Part shown: in pieces, positions 8,992-15,913 of the stretch | Position numbering within the stretch: the stretch's first letter is position 1 | Layout of the letters: every line of letters begins with the position of its first letter | Source of the DNA: Saccharicrinis sp963665705 | GTDB taxonomy: Bacteria > Bacteroidota > Bacteroidia > Bacteroidales > Marinilabiliaceae | DNA: 64,000 bases | Reading direction: 5' to 3' | Assembly: GCA_963665705.1 (NCBI GenBank) | Contig: OY762448.1 | Span: forward strand, 5,518,001-5,582,000 | Notes under the pieces: model-generated | Seen by the model: only the letters and a program-made list of their open reading frames with translations | Told to the model about the DNA's origin: nothing | Databases searched by the model: none | Made by a program: the position numbers and the translations under genes

Positions 8992-9927
8992 TTATTTCCC
9001 TTTTTTTAGTATAAAAAACGTTCCGAATAGGGCTGGAATAGCTTGATTTATAATCCATAAGCTACTAACTGAAAGCATGATAAATGATTCGTGACCAAAG
9101 TGACTCGAAAATAGGAATAGAGCAACAGAATTTCTTACCCCTAAGTCCGCTAGAATAAAAGAAGGAATGATTGTGATGCACATAAAATATATGGGGATCA
9201 ATATGATTATATTCAATTGGAATTGAGAATCTGTGATAATATATATTAGTATAATAAGTTGAAAACAATAAATTAAATATCTAGAAATACTTAAAAATAG
9301 TAGTAAAATGTACTTGCGTAATTGAATTTTTTTTATCTCTAAGATAGGTTCTGATAATATATTAATGACCTTATATTTAGTTATGTATTTACTTATTTTA
9401 TTTCTTGAAACATATAATATATAAAGTATTAATGATGAGAATACTATAATACTAAGTGAATAATACAGTAGTGATAGATGTTTAAATTCCTTTGTGGATG
9501 TAGCTAATAGTGTAAAGGCTGTACCTACAACGAATATGACAATGTTCTGAAGAAATCCACCAAAGTAATTTAACGTTGTTGCCTTACTCCAGTATTGTTT
9601 TGAAAGTGTTATGATTCTACCTATGGGTTCTCCTAACTTGGCGGGTGTAAATATTCCTGATGAAAAACCAGCAAATACCATTTTTAAAGATTGGATAAAA
9701 CTAACTTTTTGAAATGAAGAGAGTAGAACTTTCCATTTTAATGATTCCGTGGAAATATTTAACGCACCGAGAAAAAAAACAATAGGTAGATATAATAATT
9801 TGTTTTTGCTTATACTGAATGATGTAAACTCAAAATCTGTTTGAAGAATTCGGTATATAATATAAACATAGGAACAGATCATGATTGTTATTCCAATAGT
9901 TTTTTTCTTATTTTTTATTAAGAACAT
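8992..9927 (-). CDS. Flippase-like (LPG synthase TM-type) membrane protein
   Basis: A 311-residue polytopic membrane protein with about eight hydrophobic segments. The stretch GFSSGIFTPAKLGEPIGR matches the conserved loop of the flippase-like UPF0104/AglD2 family, related to the membrane half of lysylphosphatidylglycerol synthase. Family members are thought to move or modify polyprenyl- or lipid-linked substrates; no reaction can be assigned. Its ATG overlaps the TGA of the gene upstream on the minus strand by one base (TGATG at 9925-9929), which strongly implies translational coupling. It is a diverged relative of that neighbour and is very AT-rich. Confidence 0.75.
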   Translation of the reverse strand: MFLIKNKKKTIGITIMICSYVYIIYRILQTDFEFTSFSISKNKLLYLPIVFFLGALNISTESLKWKVLLSSFQKVSFIQSLKMVFAGFSSGIFTPAKLGEPIGRIITLSKQYWSKATTLNYFGGFLQNIVIFVVGTAFTLLATSTKEFKHLSLLYYSLSIIVFSSLILYILYVSRNKISKYITKYKVINILSEPILEIKKIQLRKYILLLFLSISRYLIYCFQLIILIYIITDSQFQLNIIILIPIYFMCITIIPSFILADLGVRNSVALFLFSSHFGHESFIMLSVSSLWIINQAIPALFGTFFILKKGK

Positions 9928-10910
9928 CAGAATGTTTTACGGTTAATAACAGGTAGTAATATTAAAGAAATAATACCTGTTATTACAATCATTATATTTA
10001 ATGCACTCCAAACAACTAAAGCAAATGCAGCTCCCTCATTTTGTGAGATACCATACATTTGTAAAGTGGCTATAACCATAAAATGCCAGGGACCCATTCC
10101 TCCTTGAACTGGGGCAACCATACCTAAGCTACCTAAAACAAATGTAGATAAACCAGCCAATGGAGAGAGGTGTGATGTAAATTCAAATCCAAAAAAGCAT
10201 ACATAAATCATCAAGAAATACATAAACCATATAAAGAGTGTATGAAAAATAAATAACCATTTATTTTTAATGTTTTTAATGGCTAAAAATCCTTCTGAAA
10301 ATTTATTCCAAAGTCCTTTAAGCTTCAGAAATGGAGAGGACTTGGAAAATCGTTTTTTAAAAATACGGAATAATAAAATTAATGAAGCGATAAATGCATA
10401 GGTCCATATGGAGGTAAATAGATTAGATATTTTAGATAAGTCTGTATTCTTGGAAAGAAAATCACTTACTACATTAAATTGTACAGCCAAAACTAATAGT
10501 AAGCATACAAATAGCATTATTACATCAATAAGTCTTTCAACTACAACTGTTCCAATTAACCTTGTAACTGAAATTTTTTCGTATCGGCTTAGAACACCGC
10601 AACGAGAAATTTCACCCATTCGAGGGATTAATAAGTTGGCAAAATAACCTACCATTACAGCAAAGAATGTATTGCTTATTCGTGTCTTTTTTTCAATTGG
10701 TTCGATTAACATTTGCCAACGAATAGTTCTACTAAAATGACTAGCAAGACCTGCAACCATTGATAATAGTATCCACCAATAATTGACTCCACTTTTTAAT
10801 GTGTGTTGAATTTCTTGCATATCATAATTACGATATACATACCACATTAAAAATCCACCAATTGATAGATAAGTAAAAAACTTTATAACGCTAATGATAG
10901 TTTTATTCAA
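9927..10910 (-). CDS. Flippase-like (LPG synthase TM-type) membrane protein
   Basis: A 327-residue polytopic membrane protein of the same UPF0104/AglD2-like superfamily as its downstream partner, with clearer signatures: SHFSRTIRWQMLIEP near residue 65, GYFANLLIPRMGEISRCGVL near 88-107, and VVERLIDV near 122-130. The late segment GMVAPVQGGMGPWHFMV is typical of Bacteroidota members. It has seven or eight membrane helices. The gene is transcribed divergently from rsmA and couples by a one-base overlap to the second copy, so the two may form a heteromer or a tandem pathway for a lipid-linked substrate. The substrate is unknown. Confidence 0.82.
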   Translation of the reverse strand: MNKTIISVIKFFTYLSIGGFLMWYVYRNYDMQEIQHTLKSGVNYWWILLSMVAGLASHFSRTIRWQMLIEPIEKKTRISNTFFAVMVGYFANLLIPRMGEISRCGVLSRYEKISVTRLIGTVVVERLIDVIMLFVCLLLVLAVQFNVVSDFLSKNTDLSKISNLFTSIWTYAFIASLILLFRIFKKRFSKSSPFLKLKGLWNKFSEGFLAIKNIKNKWLFIFHTLFIWFMYFLMIYVCFFGFEFTSHLSPLAGLSTFVLGSLGMVAPVQGGMGPWHFMVIATLQMYGISQNEGAAFALVVWSALNIMIVITGIISLILLPVINRKTF

Positions 10911-10973
10911 TATGATATACTTTCTTTTGTGTCTACCTAAAATTTAACCTAAGAATTTTTAGTAATAATATTT

Positions 10974-10981
10974 TACCTTTG
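10974..10981 (+). promoter_or_regulatory. Possible -7 box for rsmA
   Basis: TACCTTTG, followed by CC, is a perfect match to the Bacteroidota -7 consensus TAnnTTTG. No clear TTTG sits at the -33 position, so the call rests on one element. Transcription would start near 10988 and leave a ~120-nt leader. Confidence 0.35.
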
Positions 10982-11059
10982 CCGCAGGATTAACTAGTGC
11001 AATTTTAAAAAGATTATTTGTGAGTGCAAAATTGCAGCAACGATATGTTAAAAAAAATT

Positions 11060-11088
11060 AATTTTTATTTATTTGATAAATAAAAATT
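11060..11088 (+). repeat. Perfect 13-bp AT inverted repeat in the rsmA leader
   Basis: AATTTTTATTTAT (11060-11072) and its exact reverse complement (11076-11088) are separated by TTG. It ends 20 nt before the rsmA ATG at 11108. As RNA this would fold into a tight hairpin near the ribosome binding region; all pairs are A-U, so stability is modest. Confidence 0.55.
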
Positions 11089-11107
11089 ATCGCCTACAGC
11101 TAAAATT

Positions 11108-11890
11108 ATGCCAATGAAAAACGTAAGAGCAAAGAAGCACCTGGGTCAACACTTTTTGACTGATGAGAAAATAGCTCAAAGAATTGTTGATAGTCTTACA
11201 GACATAGATAGTAAGGTATTAGAAATAGGCCCAGGTATGGGTGTGCTTACAAAATATTTGGTGGATAAAGAAGGTCTTGATCTGGAGCTTGTTGAGTTAG
11301 ATGCAGAATCTGTTGAATACCTTGAGGAACATTTTCCTGTGTTAGAGGGTAAGATTATTTCCGGTGATTTTCTGAAGATGGATCTTAACACCTTAAGTGA
11401 TAGTAATTTTAATATCATTGGAAATTTTCCATATAATATATCCAGTCAAATATTTTTTAAAGTTCTGGATTATAAAGATAAAATTCCACAAGTCGTAGGA
11501 ATGCTTCAAAAAGAGGTTGCAGAACGTTTAGCATCTCCTCCAGGAAGTAAAGTATATGGTATTTTAAGCGTTTTTTTACAGGCTTATTATGATGTAGAAT
11601 ATTTGTTTACTGTTCCTGAGCATGTTTTTAATCCTCCACCAAAAGTTAAGTCTGGTGTAATTAGAATAATTCGTAACAATGTGAAAAAATTGGATTGTGA
11701 TGAAAAACTTTTTTTTCGCATAGTAAAAGCTGGATTTAACCAACGAAGAAAGACATTGAGTAATTCATTGAAAGTAATCCCTTTTAACAGAGATAATATT
11801 AGTGACTGCTCTTTATTCTCAAAAAGACCTGAACAATTATCTGTGAAAGAGTTTGTTGAGTTAACACAATTTATTGAAAGTAATTTATAG
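11108..11890 (+). CDS. rsmA: 16S rRNA dimethyladenosine transferase (RsmA/KsgA)
   Basis: This enzyme dimethylates two adjacent adenosines in the 3' terminal helix of 16S rRNA, using S-adenosylmethionine, late in small-subunit assembly. The 260-residue protein shows the N-terminal HLGQHFL, the SAM-binding EIGPGMGVLT (GxGxG at 41-45), the acidic ELVELD, and the catalytic NFPYNISS (106-113; the usual form is NLPY). The C-terminal VPEHVFNPPPKVKSGVIRI and NQRRKTLSN are also family-typical. The start could be M3 (11114). mgtE follows after 51 nt on the same strand, probably in one transcript. Confidence 0.95.
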   Translation: MPMKNVRAKKHLGQHFLTDEKIAQRIVDSLTDIDSKVLEIGPGMGVLTKYLVDKEGLDLELVELDAESVEYLEEHFPVLEGKIISGDFLKMDLNTLSDSNFNIIGNFPYNISSQIFFKVLDYKDKIPQVVGMLQKEVAERLASPPGSKVYGILSVFLQAYYDVEYLFTVPEHVFNPPPKVKSGVIRIIRNNVKKLDCDEKLFFRIVKAGFNQRRKTLSNSLKVIPFNRDNISDCSLFSKRPEQLSVKEFVELTQFIESNL

Positions 11891-11941
11891 AATTAAGAAA
11901 TATTAGGGAATTAATCTGTTCCTAAAAAAATTGAAGGCAAT

Positions 11942-13306
11942 ATGGCAGATTTCAAATTAACGCGTGAATTTGTAGATCAAATAAAGCAAAAAATTGAAAT
12001 TAAAGATGAAATAAGGATTCTTGAGGATATTCAGGATCTTCATGCTGCTGATATTGCTGATTTATATCGGGAATTGGATCTGGAAGAAGCAAAGTATCTA
12101 TACTTAATTGCTGATGATGAAACTGCCGCTGATGTTATTACCGAATTAGATGAGGATGAACGAAAACGATTATTAAGTGCTGTACCAAGTGAAGTGATAG
12201 CCAAACGATACATTGATAAAATGGAATCGGATGATGCTGCTGATGTACTTGGTGAAATGGAGGAAGACAGGCAGCAAGAGGTGCTTTCGCATATGGATGA
12301 TGTAAAGTCTGCAGGAGATATTGCAGACTTACTTAATTATGATGAAGATACTGCTGGTGGATTAATGGGGAAGGAGCTTATCAAGGTAAAAGAATCCTGG
12401 AATCTGCCTATATGTCTCCGAAGCATGCGTCGTCAAGGAGAAGAATTAGAAGAGGTATATTATGTATACGTTGTAGATAATGATGGTATATTAAAAGGCA
12501 CATTATCGTTAAAGCGTTTGCTGTTAAGTCCTACTACAAGAACAGTAAAGGATATTTATAATGAAAATGTGATTTCAGTAAATGCAAATGTACCTGCAGA
12601 AGAAGTAAGTTCTATTATGGAGCGTTATGACTTGGTTGCTTTACCTGTAGTTGATAGCATTGGGCGTTTATTAGGAAGAATTACTATTGATGATGTTGTG
12701 GATGTAATACGTGAGGAAGCTGAGAAAGATTATCAATTAGCCTCAGGTATTACCGATGATGTAGAGTCATCTGATAATGTTTGGAATCATACAAAAGCTC
12801 GTATGCCATGGTTGTTTATTGGATTGATGGGGGGTATTTTATCATCAATGGTAGTTAGTAATTATGAAGGATTAATCGGATTAAATCCTCAAATTTCATT
12901 TTTTATGGGGTTAATTGCTGCAATGGGTGGAAATACAGGTATGCAATCTTCTGCAATAATTGTTCAATCTTTAGCCTCAGGTAGCAGTAGTTTAGATTCT
13001 ACATGGAGAAAATTATTTAAAGAAATGGCAGTAGGGGTAGTAAATGCGGCAGTTTTATCTTCTGTTATTTTTGCCTTTAATTTTATTAAAGGGGCTGACC
13101 AGGCATTAACTTATACTGTTTCAATTGCTATGTTTTCAGTAATTTTAATTGCTTCTTTATTCGGGACTTTTATTCCTTTAGCTTTAAAACGAATTAATAT
13201 TGATCCTGCTGTTGCAACTGGGCCTTTTGTTACAACACTAAATGATATTCTGGGTATGTTAATCTATTTTTCAATAGGAACTTTCTGCTATTCAATATTT
13301 GTGTAA
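11942..13306 (+). CDS. mgtE: Magnesium transporter MgtE
   Basis: A Mg2+ channel/transporter of the MgtE family (SLC41-like), 454 residues. The N domain (about 1-130) is a superhelix of acidic repeats (HAADIADLYREL, DDAADVLGEM). Two CBS domains follow (about 135-255), including EEVYYVYVVDNDG and DLVALPVVDSIGRLLGRITIDDVVDVI. Five membrane helices fill residues 285-454, with GNTGMQSSAIIVQSLA and the final NIDPAVATGPFVTTLNDILG containing the pore/Mg2+-site Asp. Acidic residues in the N and CBS domains normally sense cytosolic Mg2+ and gate the pore. No M-box riboswitch fits in the 51-nt spacer after rsmA. Confidence 0.93.
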   Translation: MADFKLTREFVDQIKQKIEIKDEIRILEDIQDLHAADIADLYRELDLEEAKYLYLIADDETAADVITELDEDERKRLLSAVPSEVIAKRYIDKMESDDAADVLGEMEEDRQQEVLSHMDDVKSAGDIADLLNYDEDTAGGLMGKELIKVKESWNLPICLRSMRRQGEELEEVYYVYVVDNDGILKGTLSLKRLLLSPTTRTVKDIYNENVISVNANVPAEEVSSIMERYDLVALPVVDSIGRLLGRITIDDVVDVIREEAEKDYQLASGITDDVESSDNVWNHTKARMPWLFIGLMGGILSSMVVSNYEGLIGLNPQISFFMGLIAAMGGNTGMQSSAIIVQSLASGSSSLDSTWRKLFKEMAVGVVNAAVLSSVIFAFNFIKGADQALTYTVSIAMFSVILIASLFGTFIPLALKRINIDPAVATGPFVTTLNDILGMLIYFSIGTFCYSIFV

Positions 13307-13317
13307 AATAGAAAGTG

Positions 13318-13331
13318 GTTCCATGTGGAAC
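13318..13331. other. parS-like near-palindrome (possible ParB site)
   Basis: The 14-mer differs at one base from the parS core GTTCCACGTGGAAC used by several chromosomal ParB systems: the central CACGTG reads CATGTG. It lies in the 40-bp gap between the convergent mgtE and PAS genes. As an RNA hairpin it has only a 5-bp stem and no T tract, so it makes a poor terminator. The central CpG that ParB usually reads is lost on one strand, so ParB binding is uncertain. Confidence 0.4.
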
Positions 13332-13346
13332 GAATATTATATTTAT

Positions 13347-13727
13347 TTAGTTTCCTAAATAGCTAATATCAAAGAATGCTCCATAGATTGATTGGACATT
13401 TTGATTTTCATCGAATCTTAGATGTCCCTTCATTTGAATTGTTCTAATTTGATTATTTGAGTCTACTAATCTAACTTGTATTATATTAGAAGTATTTCCA
13501 TTTAACCATTTTGTAAAATGTTGTATAAATACCGGAATATCAATACCAATTATTAATGACTTAATGTTAGACAAGTAACACGTCTCTCCACAGCTTAAAC
13601 CAAGTGCTTGTTTCATGTTTGATGAAATTTGCATTGAGTCATCTGAGATTTTATAGATAAAAAAATCAACCGTTCCTGCTATTTCTTTTGATTCATTAAT
13701 CATATTTAAATCAAAGGGTTCTTGCAT
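13347..13727 (-). CDS. Single PAS domain protein, end of che cluster
   Basis: A 126-residue soluble protein made of one PAS fold: a helix cap, YKISDDSMQISSN, a central helical part, and the C-terminal strands IQVRLVDSNNQIRTIQMKGHLRF ... IYGAFFDISYLG, ending in the usual D-I-S. The ATG at 13727 is preferred; the longer frame (to 13847) would run into cheA and adds a Lys/Ile-rich tail with no PAS similarity. It is the last gene of the minus-strand cheW-mcp-cheA cluster, 52 nt after cheA. It contains two Cys residues close together (CGETC). A role as a sensory or adaptor partner of the CheA complex is inferred only from position. Confidence 0.65.
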   Translation of the reverse strand: MQEPFDLNMINESKEIAGTVDFFIYKISDDSMQISSNMKQALGLSCGETCYLSNIKSLIIGIDIPVFIQHFTKWLNGNTSNIIQVRLVDSNNQIRTIQMKGHLRFDENQNVQSIYGAFFDISYLGN

Positions 13728-13779
13728 ATTATTACCAATGTAGAGGTTAATACGCAAAAGCAAGAAAAATGTTATCTTT

Positions 13780-15798
13780 TTATATCGCTTTTGAATATAA
13801 ATTTTGATTAATTGAATTTGTGTCAAGTAAAAATGCAACTTCACCATTTCCTAATACACTCGCTGCAGATATTTCCTCATGACTTTTTACAAGTTCTCCC
13901 ATTGGTTTTAATACAGCTTGATGTTGTCCTAATATTTCGTCAGCAAAAATGGCAAATTTGTTATTGTTTTTCTTAATCATAATCATTTTAGCCATTTTAT
14001 TTTTTTCATAATTTATTTCAAATAAGTTTCTTAATGAAACAAAGGGGATAAGCTCTTCTTCAAAATCTACCGTGGCATGTTTAAGTCTTTTTTCTACTTT
14101 AGTATATTGCATTTGAGCACAAATCTCAACATCAGATAATGGTAGAAGAAATTTCATTTTACCAGTACGAACTAATAAGGTATCTAATATGGCAATAGAT
14201 TGTTGAAGTTTAATAGTAAATGTAGTGCCTTTTCCAGAGGTACTTGTAATATTTAATTCCCCTCGCATTTCAGCAATTTTTTGTTTTACAACATCCATTC
14301 CAACACCTCTTCCTGATATAGCGGTTACTTCTGATGCAGTAGAGAATCCAGGTTCACAAATGAGTTTGTAAATATCTTTCTCAGATAAGTTATCGCCACT
14401 TTGAATTAATCCTTTTGAAATGGCTTTTTTTATGATAGAATCTCTGTTTAAGCCTTTGCCATCATCAGATATTTCAATAAATATATTGTTGCCTGAATTA
14501 TATGCTTTTAATTTGATTGTACCCTTTGCATCTTTACCCGCTGAAATTCTATCTTCCGGAAGTTCAATTCCATGGTCAAGCGCGTTTCTTAACATATGAA
14601 CTAATGGTTCTGCTACTAAATCAATAGAGCTTTTATCCAGTTCCGTTTCCATTCCTTCTGTAGTGAATTCAATTTCTTTACCCAGATTATTAGAAATATC
14701 CCTCACTAAACGGGTAAATTTAGGAACCATATCTCTGATTGGAATAAGTCTTATTTCTAAAGCATTATTACGAAATTGTTTTGATAAACGGTCTAATTTT
14801 TCTATTTGAGGTCTTATCGGTTCAAACCCTTTTTCCTTACTGGAAAGATTTAACTGAGATGAGGTGGTAATAAATTCACTAACCAAATACATCAAGTAGT
14901 CTAATTTTTCAGAATCAACAGATATTCTATTCATGTTTTGCCTTATGGAGGCAATCATCGATTCTGTATTGTTTAGTTTTGTTTCAGTTTTAATTTTAGG
15001 TTGAGTATCTGTTTGTTTTTCTTCACTTCCAGAGTTAGCATTATGAGTTTCTTCTTCTAAGAGCAATTCCTTTTGAACTTGCGCCATCTCATCAATATTA
15101 AAAATATCAAAGTCGGCTACTTTTCTAATAATGCAATATTCAAAAACAAACATTAGGGCATCTTCTATATCCATTTGAGTAAAATCCCCTACCACAAATA
15201 TACTCCAACGTTCTTCCTCTTCACCATCAACCGGAAGAGAATTGATTGATCGAATTTCTCCGATTTCTGCCAAATCTTTTATGGTATAGAAAACATTAAT
15301 TCGTCTGTCTATAATACTTTGATGGGTATGAAATACGATATTGTATGTTACCAGATTGTTTTCACTAACAATCTTTTTTATTGGAATTTTTTTTGTTTTA
15401 TCTTTAGATTGATTTGTTATTTGGTTGCACCACTCATGTAGTTCGGTTTGTTTTTCCTGATTTTCTTTTATTTCAAACTTTTCATCTTTTATAAGTGCAA
15501 ATAATTGATCTACAATGATGAGAGTTTGATCTAATATTTCCTGAGTTAATTCAATATTATCATTTCTAATCAAGTCGTAAATGTTTTCTGCATTATGAGT
15601 TAATTCACTCATGGCTGTATATCCATACATTCCACTAACTCCTTTTATAGTATGCATTACTCTAAAAACCTCCTGGATTAATTCCTGATTTTTAGGGTTT
15701 TCTTCTAACTGAAGAATGATACTTTCCATCGAATTTAGCAGGTTTGTTGCTTCTTCTATAAAAAGTGTTTTAAATTTTGAAATATCATTTACGCTCAT
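13780..15798 (-). CDS. cheA: Chemotaxis-type histidine kinase CheA
   Basis: CheA couples receptor arrays to response regulators by autophosphorylation on an Hpt domain. Domain order over 672 residues: P1/Hpt (about 1-105) with the phospho-His H49 in MHTIKGVSG; a P2-like regulator-binding region (about 150-235); a Gln/Glu/Lys linker; P3 dimerisation (about 285-345); P4 ATPase with N405 in LRNALDHG, DDGKGL at 445-450 and GRGVGMD at 496-502; and a C-terminal P5 CheW-like domain (about 530-670). All catalytic boxes are intact. No cheY, cheB or cheR is seen in the window, so the phosphoryl target is unknown. mcp lies upstream across a 115-nt gap with a strong hairpin. Confidence 0.93.
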   Translation of the reverse strand: MSVNDISKFKTLFIEEATNLLNSMESIILQLEENPKNQELIQEVFRVMHTIKGVSGMYGYTAMSELTHNAENIYDLIRNDNIELTQEILDQTLIIVDQLFALIKDEKFEIKENQEKQTELHEWCNQITNQSKDKTKKIPIKKIVSENNLVTYNIVFHTHQSIIDRRINVFYTIKDLAEIGEIRSINSLPVDGEEEERWSIFVVGDFTQMDIEDALMFVFEYCIIRKVADFDIFNIDEMAQVQKELLLEEETHNANSGSEEKQTDTQPKIKTETKLNNTESMIASIRQNMNRISVDSEKLDYLMYLVSEFITTSSQLNLSSKEKGFEPIRPQIEKLDRLSKQFRNNALEIRLIPIRDMVPKFTRLVRDISNNLGKEIEFTTEGMETELDKSSIDLVAEPLVHMLRNALDHGIELPEDRISAGKDAKGTIKLKAYNSGNNIFIEISDDGKGLNRDSIIKKAISKGLIQSGDNLSEKDIYKLICEPGFSTASEVTAISGRGVGMDVVKQKIAEMRGELNITSTSGKGTTFTIKLQQSIAILDTLLVRTGKMKFLLPLSDVEICAQMQYTKVEKRLKHATVDFEEELIPFVSLRNLFEINYEKNKMAKMIMIKKNNNKFAIFADEILGQHQAVLKPMGELVKSHEEISAASVLGNGEVAFLLDTNSINQNLYSKAI

Positions 15799-15832
15799 AC
15801 CCAGAATCTTTAAGATATACAGTTATTAATTA

Positions 15833-15864
15833 ACAGAGAGAAGCTTCGTTAAGCTACTCTCTGT
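15833..15864 (-). terminator. Strong hairpin between mcp and cheA (partial terminator or processing site)
   Basis: ACAGAGAG (15833-15840) pairs perfectly with CTCTCTGT (15857-15864). The stem continues past an A/A mismatch into AGCTT/AAGCT around a CGTT loop, about 13 bp in all. On the minus strand it is followed by TTAATTAATAACT, not a clean U run. It could lower cheA expression relative to mcp or stabilise the upstream mRNA. Confidence 0.5.
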
Positions 15865-15913
15865 AAAGGAAAACTAAGTAATAGTGTTTGTGGAAAAATA
15901 TTTTATTTACTGT

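Noticed and set aside
13728..13847. N-terminal extension of the PAS gene overlapping cheA
   Set aside because: The added residues are Ile/Lys-rich without PAS similarity and overlap cheA by 68 nt; the internal ATG at 13727 fits the domain.
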